Below, piece after piece: positions 24,958 through 31,670 of a stretch of DNA of 37,142 bases; the stretch's first letter is position 1; every line of letters starts with the position of its first letter. A program made the position numbers and the translations under genes. Under the pieces are notes generated by a model that saw only the letters and a program-made list of their open reading frames with translations, searched no databases and had not been told where the DNA came from. Source of the DNA: an uncultured Bacteroidales bacterium (lineage in GTDB: Bacteria; Bacteroidota; Bacteroidia; Bacteroidales; Bacteroidaceae); NCBI GenBank assembly GCA_902802265.1, contig CADCLN010000031.1, positions 1 to 37,142 on the forward strand, written 5' to 3'.

Positions 24958-26130
24958 CTATTCCTTAGAGAAAACACTTTTTATTCGTTCAAGTGCCAGT
25001 TGCATCTTTTCGTCCTTGGCGCAGAGGCTGATGCGGATGTAGCGCTTGCCGTTGCTGCCGAAGATGAAGCCTGGGGCAATGAAGACGCGGGCTTCGTGCA
25101 ATACCCTTTCTGTCAAATCCTCCACGTCGGCAATGGTGTCGGGGATGCGTCCCCAGAGGAACATACCCTGCTGTGTGGGGTCGAAGGTGCAGCCCAGAGT
25201 GGTCATGATGTTCTCGGCAATCTTGCGGCGCGAAGCGTATGTCTCGATGTTAGCCTGTGTGTGCCAGGCATCAGAGTTGTCGTAAGCCTGTGCTGCTGCC
25301 AACTGCAAGGGACGGAAAGTGCCCGAATCAATGTTCGACTTGATCTTCAGAATCCACTGCACAAACGTGCTGTTGGTTGCCAACATGCCTACACGCCAAC
25401 CAGGCATGTTGTGGCTCTTCGACATGGAGTTGAACTCGATGCAGCACTCCTTGGCTCCTGGCACTTGCAGGATGCTCAGGTGTTCGTCGCGGTTCAGGAT
25501 GAAAGAGTAGGGGTTGTCGTTTACAATCACGATGTTGTGTTTGCGGGCAAAGTCAACCAGTCGCTGATACAACTGTCGTGTAGCTCTTCCCCCTGTAGGC
25601 ATGTTGGGGTAGTTCGTCCACATCAGTTTCACGCCGGTGAGGTCCATCTGTTCCAGCTGTTCAAAGTCGGGCTGCCAACCGTTCTGCTCCAGCAAGTCGT
25701 AGTTCACAATTTGCTGTCCCAGAATCTTGCTCAAAGCCGTGTAGGTGGGGTAGCCAGGGTTGGGCACCAGCACTTTGTCGCCAGGATTGCACAGTGCCAA
25801 TGTCACGTGCAGGATGCCTTCCTTCGAACCAATCAGCGGCTGAATCTCGGTGGCGGGGTCCAGTTCCACGCCATACCAGCGGCGATAGAATCCAGCCATG
25901 GCCTTGCGCAGTTCGGGTGTACCCACGGTGGGTTGATAGCCGTGTGTGTCTGGTCGGCGTGCCTGTTCGCAGAGCACATCGATGGTCTCCTTGCTGGGCG
26001 GCATGTCGGGACTGCCGATAGCCAGCGAAATAATGTCTTTGCCCTCAGCATTCAGCTGAGCCACTTCCTTGAGTTTTCTCGAAAAATAGTATTCGCTAAC
26101 GAGCGAAAGTCTGTCTGCGGGTTGTATCAT
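24958..26130 (-). CDS. Class I/II aminotransferase, probably aromatic (Phe/Tyr) aminotransferase
   Basis: A 390-residue PLP-dependent fold-type I aminotransferase. Visible motifs are ISLAIGSPDMPPS, HGYQPTVGTPELRKA, PLIGSKEGI, NPGYPTYTAL, TNYPNMPTGG, the PLP-lysine region FNSMSKSHNMPGWRVG, and an Arg carboxylate clamp near RYIRISLC. It starts 2 bp after pheA. Its place between prephenate dehydratase and DAHP synthase-chorismate mutase suggests it transaminates phenylpyruvate and hydroxyphenylpyruvate, or prephenate. Sequence alone cannot exclude aspartate or diaminopimelate-type activity. Confidence 0.88.
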   Translation of the reverse strand: MIQPADRLSLVSEYYFSRKLKEVAQLNAEGKDIISLAIGSPDMPPSKETIDVLCEQARRPDTHGYQPTVGTPELRKAMAGFYRRWYGVELDPATEIQPLIGSKEGILHVTLALCNPGDKVLVPNPGYPTYTALSKILGQQIVNYDLLEQNGWQPDFEQLEQMDLTGVKLMWTNYPNMPTGGRATRQLYQRLVDFARKHNIVIVNDNPYSFILNRDEHLSILQVPGAKECCIEFNSMSKSHNMPGWRVGMLATNSTFVQWILKIKSNIDSGTFRPLQLAAAQAYDNSDAWHTQANIETYASRRKIAENIMTTLGCTFDPTQQGMFLWGRIPDTIADVEDLTERVLHEARVFIAPGFIFGSNGKRYIRISLCAKDEKMQLALERIKSVFSKE

Positions 26131-26132
26131 AA

Positions 26133-26978
26133 TTATATTGTACTTTTTCCTTCCATGTATTCACCTAAAATCTTCAGCTGCTTGGTCAGTGGGCGCACGG
26201 CGTCGATGCTTTGGCGATAGCGTGTGTAGTCGTCGTGCATGATGTCGATATAGAACATATACTCCCATTCGCGTCCGATGATGGGCAGCGACTGGATTTT
26301 GGTGAGGTTTATCTTGTAAAACGAGAAGATGCTGAGCACTTGCGACAGGCTACCCTCGTTGTGGGGCAGGCTGAACACCAGACTGGCCTTGTTCGACTTT
26401 CTCGGATTGATAAGAGCTTCTGCCTGCCACGGGTCGCTCAGCACCAGGAAGCGTGTGAAGTTGTGCTTGTTCGTCTCGATGCCTTCTTCCAGCACCTTCA
26501 GTCCGTACAGTTCAGCTGCGGCTTTCGAGCAGATGGCTGCATGGCCCCTCAGTCCTCTTTCCTTGATTTTCTTGGCAGAACCAGCCGTGTCGCCCGTTTC
26601 CACCACTTTCAGGTCGGGGTGCTGCTGCAGGAACTCGCGGCACTGCATCAAAGCCACAGGGTGGGAGTTTACCTCCGTAATGCTGTCCCAGTCATCTTCG
26701 GGCAGACAAACAAACGAGTGCTTGATGCGCAGCTTGTGTTCGCCTACGACCTGCATACCGCTTTCGCGCAGCAGTTCATAGTTGTGGAGCAACGAACCGG
26801 CAATGGTGTTTTCGATGGCAACCAGCGCAATCACATTGCTGTCTGCCTTCATCTCCTTGAACACATCCTCGAAGGTTTCGCAGCAAACCAGTTCAATCTG
26901 CTCCAGTTCTCCGAAATAGCAGTGCGCTGCCACGTCGTGGTAACTGCCCACCTGTCCTTGTATCGCAATTCTTCTCAT
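26133..26978 (-). CDS. pheA: Prephenate dehydratase with ACT domain
   Basis: A 281-residue enzyme that converts prephenate to phenylpyruvate. The N-terminal catalytic lobes show IAIQGQVGSYHDVAA, VALVAIENTIAGSLLHNYELL, GEHKLRIKHSFVCLP, VETGDTAGSAKKI and AAICSKAAAELYGL. A C-terminal ACT domain begins SLVFSLPHNEGSLSQVL and contains the Phe-binding loop region LTKIQSLPIIGREWEYMFYID. It has no chorismate mutase domain. That activity is fused to DAHP synthase two genes on. It is the first structural gene after the attenuator, whose terminator ends about 15 bp before the ATG. Confidence 0.95.
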   Translation of the reverse strand: MRRIAIQGQVGSYHDVAAHCYFGELEQIELVCCETFEDVFKEMKADSNVIALVAIENTIAGSLLHNYELLRESGMQVVGEHKLRIKHSFVCLPEDDWDSITEVNSHPVALMQCREFLQQHPDLKVVETGDTAGSAKKIKERGLRGHAAICSKAAAELYGLKVLEEGIETNKHNFTRFLVLSDPWQAEALINPRKSNKASLVFSLPHNEGSLSQVLSIFSFYKINLTKIQSLPIIGREWEYMFYIDIMHDDYTRYRQSIDAVRPLTKQLKILGEYMEGKSTI

Positions 26979-26993
26979 TATATATATTGTATA

Positions 26994-27084
26994 AGAAAAA
27001 ATCCCACTCGTTCACGAGCGGGATTATCTTGTTTTTACTTCAATGATTCTTCTGCATTCTGGCACACATACTGAATACCCGCTC
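26994..27084 (-). promoter_or_regulatory. Transcription attenuator of the pheA operon (terminator and anti-terminator arms)
   Basis: On the minus strand the terminator is AATCCCGCTCG (27025-27015), loop TGAA, CGAGTGGGATT (27010-27000) and a U-rich tail. Upstream, GAGCGGGTATT (27084-27074) is complementary to the terminator's 5' arm AATCCCGCTC with one bulged base, so the two structures exclude each other. The anti-terminator arm starts only 4 nt after the leader-peptide stop codon. A ribosome that reaches the stop would cover it and let the terminator form. A ribosome stalled on the Tyr/Phe codons would leave it free and allow read-through into pheA. Confidence 0.88.
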
Positions 27085-27088
27085 TTAC

Positions 27089-27154
27089 TTATTTGCTAAA
27101 GTAAAAGTAAAAGTAAAAATATGTGCTGTACCAAGACTTCATTGTTCTTTGCAT
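27089..27154 (-). CDS. Tyr/Phe-rich leader peptide of the pheA operon
   Basis: A 21-codon frame from ATG 27154 to TAA 27089, beginning MQRTMKSWYST and continuing with four consecutive Tyr-Phe pairs before SK-stop. In total 5 Tyr and 4 Phe codons occur in 21, plus one Trp, and eight of them are contiguous (27098-27121). The start lies about 12 nt after the -7 promoter element, so the transcript has almost no leader before it. Composition, position and the downstream anti-terminator make this a classical attenuation peptide. It is too short for routine gene finding. The Tyr-Phe run is encoded by TTTTAC hexamers. Confidence 0.9.
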   Translation of the reverse strand: MQRTMKSWYSTYFYFYFYFSK

Positions 27155-27166
27155 TTTTTTCGGGTG

Positions 27167-27197
27167 CAAAATTACACATTCTTTGTCAAATACCAAA
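27167..27197 (-). promoter_or_regulatory. Promoter of the pheA operon
   Basis: On the minus strand TTTG (27197-27194), a 19-nt spacer and TAATTTTG (27174-27167) match the Bacteroidota TTTG-N19-TAnnTTTG consensus exactly. Of the promoters examined here it is the best match. Confidence 0.88.
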
Positions 27198-27268
27198 CTA
27201 TTTGCAAGAAAAAATGCTGCTTGCGCTGTAATTTTGGTTGTTTTTCTGTTTTTTTGTTTCACGTTTTG

Positions 27269-27276
27269 TATCTTTG
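27269..27276 (+). promoter_or_regulatory. -7 promoter element of the secreted Big2/Fib_succ_major gene
   Basis: TATCTTTG matches TAnnTTTG, 45 bp before the ATG at 27322. The -33 region is T-rich but has no clean TTTG at 19 nt. It is divergent from the pheA promoter about 70 bp away. Confidence 0.7.
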
Positions 27277-27321
27277 CAACCGAAATCAATAACAATTCAT
27301 CACATAAAAACATTAAATACA

Positions 27322-28608
27322 ATGAAAAATCTATGTCTTTCTGCGCTGCTCCTTGCAGCCACCGTGCTGACCTCAGCGGTCCAGGCACAAGTGATTAACG
27401 GAGACCTGAACCACAATCAAGGTCTCGATGTGGAAGATGTCACTTTGCTCATCGACGGCTACCTCACAGGTGCGTCCGAAGTCATCGAAACCAATTCCGA
27501 CTATTACAAGGTGGACAACAGCCTGATTGTGGGCACATGGTATGCCTCGAAAACCAGTTCCATCGTCTTCGAGGCAGACGGCACCTACGGCGGCGGATTT
27601 CCCTACAAGTTCATCCCTGCCCAGGGTGAAATCCTGATGTTCGACAACTACGGCAATGTCGTGGACGATTTCAGGGTGATCTATCTGACGGACGAAGTAA
27701 TGATCATCAAGCGGAACGATGGCACTTATCTGAAGATGACCCGCACCATTCCCCCTCAAAGGGTCACAAGCATCACCCTTTCTGCCACGGAACTTTCGCT
27801 GGCCCTTGACGGCTACGAAAAACTGACAGCCACAGTCCTGCCTTCCGATGCCGACAACCCCTCTGTGGTGTGGAGCAGTAGTGACGAAACGGTAGCCACA
27901 GTCAGTCAGAAAGGTATGGTGGAAGCCGTGGGCGAAGGCACAGCCACCATCACCTGCACCGCAGCCGACGGCAGCGGCGTACAGGCCATTTGCTCGGTAA
28001 CGGTCTACAAGCCATACTACAACAACGGCTATGAAGCGGTTGACCTCGGCCTCTCCGTGAAATGGGCAATCATGAACATCGGCGCAAATGCTCCCGAAGA
28101 GTCTGGAGACTACTTTGCCTGGGGAGAAACTGAACCGAAAGACAATTATAACTGGTATAACTGGGAAACCTATAAATGGTGCAAGGGCTCAAAAACAACC
28201 CTGACCAAATACTGCACCAATTCAGACTATGGCACCGTTGACAACAAGACCATTCTTGACTTGAAAGACGATGCAGCCCATGCCAACTGGGGTGGTACAT
28301 GGCGTATGCCCACCTTTGATGAATTTACGGAACTTCAGACGAAATGTAGTTGGAAGTGGACAACTCAGAATGGTGTGAACGGTCAGAAGGTGACAGGTCC
28401 GAATGGCAATTCCATTTTCTTGCCCGCTGCTGGGTATCGCTACGACAGTTCGTTTAGCCATGCGGGCAGCAGCGGCTACTATTGGTCGAGTTCGCTCTAC
28501 ACAGGTAGTCCGCTCTACGGGTGGTACTTGTACTTTAATCCGAGCAATTTCTACATGAACTACAACAGCCGTTACTACGGGCGAAGTGTTCGTGCTGTCT
28601 GCCAGTAG
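27322..28608 (+). CDS. Secreted protein: dockerin-like repeat, Big2 domain, Fib_succ_major (FISUMP) domain
   Basis: A 428-residue protein from ATG 27322 (MKNLCLSALLLAATVLTSAVQAQ signal peptide). An earlier in-frame ATG precedes the promoter. One dockerin-like unit (GDLNHNQGLDVEDVTLLIDGYL) lies at residues 25-48. A lipocalin-like stretch (VGTWYASKTSSIVFEADGTY) spans roughly residues 60-140. A Big2 immunoglobulin-like domain spans residues 147-228 (VTSITLSATELSL, VVWSSSDETVATVSQKG). A Fib_succ_major domain spans residues 229-428 (AVDLGLSVKWAIMNIGA, FAWGE, WRMPTFDEF, LPAAGYR, GYYWSSS, GRSVRAVCQ). It is probably a surface or extracellular binding protein. The last 58 residues are Tyr/Ser-rich, and the gene is followed by copy B of the 500-bp repeat. 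Confidence 0.85.
   Translation: MKNLCLSALLLAATVLTSAVQAQVINGDLNHNQGLDVEDVTLLIDGYLTGASEVIETNSDYYKVDNSLIVGTWYASKTSSIVFEADGTYGGGFPYKFIPAQGEILMFDNYGNVVDDFRVIYLTDEVMIIKRNDGTYLKMTRTIPPQRVTSITLSATELSLALDGYEKLTATVLPSDADNPSVVWSSSDETVATVSQKGMVEAVGEGTATITCTAADGSGVQAICSVTVYKPYYNNGYEAVDLGLSVKWAIMNIGANAPEESGDYFAWGETEPKDNYNWYNWETYKWCKGSKTTLTKYCTNSDYGTVDNKTILDLKDDAAHANWGGTWRMPTFDEFTELQTKCSWKWTTQNGVNGQKVTGPNGNSIFLPAAGYRYDSSFSHAGSSGYYWSSSLYTGSPLYGWYLYFNPSNFYMNYNSRYYGRSVRAVCQ
28432..28605 (+). other. Candidate hypervariable region at the C-terminus of the FISUMP domain
   Basis: The final 58 codons contain 12 Tyr and 12 Ser, many as TAC and AGC/AGT codons. They sit on a conserved frame (GYR, GYYWSSS, YFN, GRSVRAV) typical of C-type-lectin-fold variable regions. 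TAC, AGC, GAC and GGC can all arise from AAC by adenine mutagenesis. No reverse transcriptase or template repeat is present in this window, so this is only a resemblance. Confidence 0.4.
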
Positions 28609-29180
28609 TTTCAGAATTTCAAATGCATCCTTTCCCTCCACGGGCAAGGACGCGCAACCCCCAAAGCCTTTCGCCTGTGCGGAGGTGCAGGCGGCGGATC
28701 TCAAGAACGGATCCGTTGCAGCACCTCCGCACAGGCGAAAGGCTTGTTTTGCACGGCAATCAACTTAAAGGCTAATGATGTTCGCTACATCTGCATCCGT
28801 CTAAAGAAAGTTCCACGGTTCCACGGTTCCAGCGGAAATCCTACTTCCTTACTAAAAAAACTTTTTTATTTTTTATACCCCTCAATTTTTACCATTTTCG
28901 GTGGTACCGTGGAACCGCTTATGAGAATAACAATAATAATATACAGATTATCAATCAATCAATATGTTTTATTAGCCTTTTAGTTGCGGTTCCAGGTCGG
29001 TTCCAGGTCGGTTCCAGGCTCCCCACCCTGGAACCGCATTCCCACTTTGGTAGCACAGTTCTCCTGCTTCCGCCGCACAGTTATGCCACCTGGGTGGCAA
29101 TGCAGTGCCAAACGAGTGGCACAGTTCTCCCACGTTGGCGGCAGAACTGTGCTACTGCTGCGGCAGAACTGTGCTGTCGG
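28606..29180 (+). repeat. Structured non-coding repeat of about 500 bp, copy B
   Basis: It repeats 11614-12120 in the same orientation. Shared parts are the AAATGCATCC-type start by the stop codon, the terminator arms, the ATGATGTTCGCTACATCTGC block, GGTTCCACGG repeats, TTTTTATACCCCTCAATTTTT and the CGGTTCCAGG/CCTGGAACCG hairpin. The degenerate 22-bp units with GGCACAGTTCTCCCAC are shared too. Differences are small substitutions, an enlarged terminator and extra inverted units (GGCAGAACTGTGC) at the 3' end. No gene is supportable between 28609 and 29262. Confidence 0.85.
28664..28745 (+). terminator. Long 25-bp hairpin terminator after the FISUMP gene
   Basis: The arms 28664-28688 and 28721-28745 are perfectly complementary over 25 bp (AAGCCTTTCGCCTGTGCGG...). 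The 32-nt loop contains a further 6-bp stem CGGATC/GATCCG. The tail is GTTTTG, a weaker T-run than in copy A. It is about 80 nt long against 40 nt in copy A. Confidence 0.8.
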
Positions 29181-29262
29181 CTGGTGGACACAATATGAAC
29201 CTTTCCACCAATGATAACACTAAAGTTGGTTTAATCTGTGGTTTTATTACTTCCATTTGGCT

Positions 29263-30306
29263 TTATCCTTCGCGGAAAAAGTCAAGCATCTCGTAGATTT
29301 CGTCTTGTGTGGCTGTCTGGTTGATGCGGATATCGCCAATGTCGGCAAGCAGGGTGAAGTTGATGCTGCCTGCTGTGTTCTTCTTGTCGTGGGTCATCAG
29401 TTGGTAGAGTTCGGGGTAGTCGTCGCAAGTGATGGGCAATGATCCGTAATGTTCACGGACGAAGCGGACAGTCTGACGCATTCGGTCGGTGGGGAAGTGG
29501 GTCTTGGTGCAGGAAAGATAGAGTTCGCAGATGAGTCCCCATGCTACGGCATAGCCGTGGAGGACGGGGTGGCGAGTGAGTGTCCAGCTTTCAAAGGCGT
29601 GTCCGGCGGTGTGACCCAGGTTGAGGGCTTTGCGGATGCCGTGCTCTAAGGGGTCTTCGGTGACGATGCGTTCCTTGACGGCGACGCTGGTGCCGACCAT
29701 GTTGGCAAGGTGCTGATAATCTATGTGGTCGAGGTCGAAGTTGAGCAATTCTGCCCAATGTTCCGTGGTGGAGATCAGTCCGTGTTTCAGCATTTCGGCA
29801 TAGCCCGAAAGGATATTTTGGTGGTCGAGCGTGCGCAGGAAAGTGGTGTCGATGAGGACGCAATGAGGTTGGCTGAACACGCCGATTTCGTTTTTCAGTC
29901 CGCCAAAGTTGATGCCCGTTTTTCCGCCCACACTGGCATCGACCATGGAGAGCAGGGTGGTGGGTATGTTGATGTATTGAATACCCCGTTTGAAGGTGCT
30001 GGCAGCAAAGCCGCCGAGGTCGGTGACCATGCCGCCGCCGAGGTTGATGAGAAGGCTGTGGCGTGTGCCGCCGTGCTGGCTCAGTTCTGTCCAGACATGA
30101 GAGAGTGTGTCGAGTGTCTTGTGGGTATCGGTAGCTCCGATGGTGATGAGGGTTGTGTCTTGCAGACAAGGGAGGTCGGCCATGACGGGCAGGCAGAGTT
30201 GGCGGGTAGTTTCGTCGCAGAGCAGGAAACGTTTGTCGTGTTCGATTTCGCCGATTTGCTGTGTCAGCAAGGTGCGAATGTCGGTGGAAATGATGACCTT
30301 GTTCAT
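29263..30306 (-). CDS. aroB: 3-Dehydroquinate synthase
   Basis: A 347-residue NAD- and metal-dependent enzyme that cyclises DAHP to 3-dehydroquinate, the second shikimate step. It acts directly on the product of the DAHP synthase encoded at 23841. Motifs are LINLGGGMVTDLGGFAASTFKRGI, INIPTTLLSMVDASVGGKTGIN, the metal-ligand region SGYAEMLKHGLI and NLGHTAGHAFE. Its length fits Bacteroidota AroB. It is divergent from rfbC with a TACCTTTG element (complement of 30318-30325) just before the start. It lies 2 kb from the Phe/Tyr operon but is separately transcribed. Confidence 0.96.
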   Translation of the reverse strand: MNKVIISTDIRTLLTQQIGEIEHDKRFLLCDETTRQLCLPVMADLPCLQDTTLITIGATDTHKTLDTLSHVWTELSQHGGTRHSLLINLGGGMVTDLGGFAASTFKRGIQYINIPTTLLSMVDASVGGKTGINFGGLKNEIGVFSQPHCVLIDTTFLRTLDHQNILSGYAEMLKHGLISTTEHWAELLNFDLDHIDYQHLANMVGTSVAVKERIVTEDPLEHGIRKALNLGHTAGHAFESWTLTRHPVLHGYAVAWGLICELYLSCTKTHFPTDRMRQTVRFVREHYGSLPITCDDYPELYQLMTHDKKNTAGSINFTLLADIGDIRINQTATQDEIYEMLDFFREG

Positions 30307-30307
30307 G

Positions 30308-30428
30308 TTTTTGTGTGCAAAGGTAGGGAAAATAAATGAAGAAGTGGTGAAGAATGCGGAATATTTTTATAAAAAATGGTAAATGGTAAATGGTAAATGG
30401 CAAATTATCCTTATCTTTGCGGCAAATT
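30308..30428. promoter_or_regulatory. Bidirectional promoter module, copy 2
   Basis: Leftward TACCTTTG (complement of 30318-30325) is the aroB -7 element. Rightward TATCTTTG (30412-30419) serves rfbC. GAAGAATG units, GAATATTTTTATAAAAAATGG and TAAATGG repeats lie between, in the same order as 6605-6722. The rightward ends share the segment AAATTATCCTTATCTTTGCG exactly. Confidence 0.7.
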
Positions 30429-30444
30429 TTCAGAACGAATCGTT

Positions 30445-31017
30445 ATGATAAATGTATTTGATACCGAAATTGAAGGCGTGAAAATCATTGAACCACGCTT
30501 GTTTGGCGATGCCCGTGGATATTTCTTCGAGAGTTTTTCGCAACGTGAGTTTGAAGAAAAAGTGTGCAAGACACAGTTTGTGCAGGACAACGAAAGCATG
30601 TCCACGGCAGGTGTCGTGCGTGGTTTGCATTTCCAGAAGCCGCCGTTTACCCAGTCAAAGCTGGTGCGTGTGGTGAAGGGTGCCGTGCTGGATGTGGCTG
30701 TGGATATCCGCAAGGGCAGTCCGACGTTTGGCAAGCATGTGGCTGTGGAACTGACCGCAGAGAATCACAGGCAATTCTTTGTGCCGCGTGGTTTTGCCCA
30801 TGGCTTTGCCGTGTTGAGCGACGAGGCGGTGTTCCAGTATAAGTGCGACAACTACTATGCTCCGCAGAGCGAGGGTGCCATTGCTTGGGACGACCCCGAC
30901 CTGGGCATCGACTGGAAAGTGCCTACCGAGAACCGTATTCTGAGCGAAAAGGATGCGCACCATCCCCGTCTGAAGGATGCAGAACTGGTGTTTGACATCA
31001 ACGAACCTTTGTGCTAA
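30445..31017 (+). CDS. rfbC: dTDP-4-dehydrorhamnose 3,5-epimerase
   Basis: A 190-residue cupin-fold epimerase of the dTDP-L-rhamnose pathway. The catalytic His lies in VVRGLHFQKPP, a Tyr in FQYKCDNYYAP, and sugar-nucleotide contacts in FFESFSQREFEE and DNESMST. FVPRGFAHGFAVLS is another family signature. ATG 30445 (MINVFDTEIEGVKIIEP) is the natural start. The longer in-frame start at 30397 precedes the promoter element. rfbA, rfbB and rfbD are not in the window. It supplies L-rhamnose for surface polysaccharide, consistent with the transferases and flippase to its right. Confidence 0.95.
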   Translation: MINVFDTEIEGVKIIEPRLFGDARGYFFESFSQREFEEKVCKTQFVQDNESMSTAGVVRGLHFQKPPFTQSKLVRVVKGAVLDVAVDIRKGSPTFGKHVAVELTAENHRQFFVPRGFAHGFAVLSDEAVFQYKCDNYYAPQSEGAIAWDDPDLGIDWKVPTENRILSEKDAHHPRLKDAELVFDINEPLC

Positions 31018-31020
31018 TTG

Positions 31021-31080
31021 AAAATTACCATTTACTATTTACCATTTACTATTTACTATTTGCCATTTAGCATTTACCAT
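31021..31080. repeat. Degenerate TTTACCA/TTTACTA tandem repeats
   Basis: About seven 7- or 8-bp units of TTTACCATTTACTA type lie between rfbC and the next gene, the complement of the TAAATGG family. No inverted partner occurs, so no hairpin terminator forms here. Confidence 0.8.
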
Positions 31081-31109
31081 ATTTTTATAATAAAAATTCA
31101 CCATTAAAA

Positions 31110-31670
31110 ATGAAGAAAGTTTTTTCTGTTATGCTGCTGATGGCCATGGCCATGCAGTTGTGTGCCCAGTCAGTAGTGGGCAATTGGAAGTCGCAGTATG
31201 AATCAAAGGAGGCTGGCAAGGTTGACATCTATTACAACCTGAAGGCAGACAAGACCTGTGCGGTGACGATAGATGCGAACATGACCAAGCAGGAGACTGC
31301 TACCAAGATTCTCGTGAAGATTCACTTTGACGTGAAGGGCACCTACGCTGTGAACGGCAAGAAACTGGCGTTGAAGTATGACAAGACCACCGCCAATACC
31401 GGCCTTGACATCGACATTGATGCCCCTGGTGCAGACAAGTCGAAGGTAGAAGGCATCAAGCAGATGGTTCAGGCTTTGTTTGCCAAGCAGAAAGACCAGC
31501 TGGTGTCGAAGATTACGGACGACCTGAAACTGACTCAGCAGGACATTGTCAGCGTAAGCGAGAAACAGCTGGTGCTGAAGAATGTGGACGGTGTGACATT
31601 CTCGTTCAACAAGGTTGCAGATGCTGCTCCTGCCGCCAAGGCTCCGAAGGTTCCTGCTAAGAAGAAGTAA
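31110..31670 (+). CDS. Small secreted protein, lipocalin-like fold possible
   Basis: A 186-residue protein with a signal peptide (MKKVFSVMLLMAMAMQLCAQ). The mature part begins VVGNWKSQYESKEAGKVDIYYNLKADKTCAVTI, the W-containing start and repeated antiparallel strands of lipocalin-like proteins. Next comes a charged helical segment (DKSKVEGIKQMVQALFAKQKD). The tail is Ala/Pro/Lys-rich (PAAKAPKVPAKKK). The function is unknown. Its 3' end overlaps the convergent GT2 gene by 14 bp. Confidence 0.8.
   Translation: MKKVFSVMLLMAMAMQLCAQSVVGNWKSQYESKEAGKVDIYYNLKADKTCAVTIDANMTKQETATKILVKIHFDVKGTYAVNGKKLALKYDKTTANTGLDIDIDAPGADKSKVEGIKQMVQALFAKQKDQLVSKITDDLKLTQQDIVSVSEKQLVLKNVDGVTFSFNKVADAAPAAKAPKVPAKKK

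Noticed and set aside
24421-26220. Long rightward frame opposite the DAHP synthase and aminotransferase genes
   Set aside because: It is an antisense shadow. Both sense genes are well recognised and belong to one operon.
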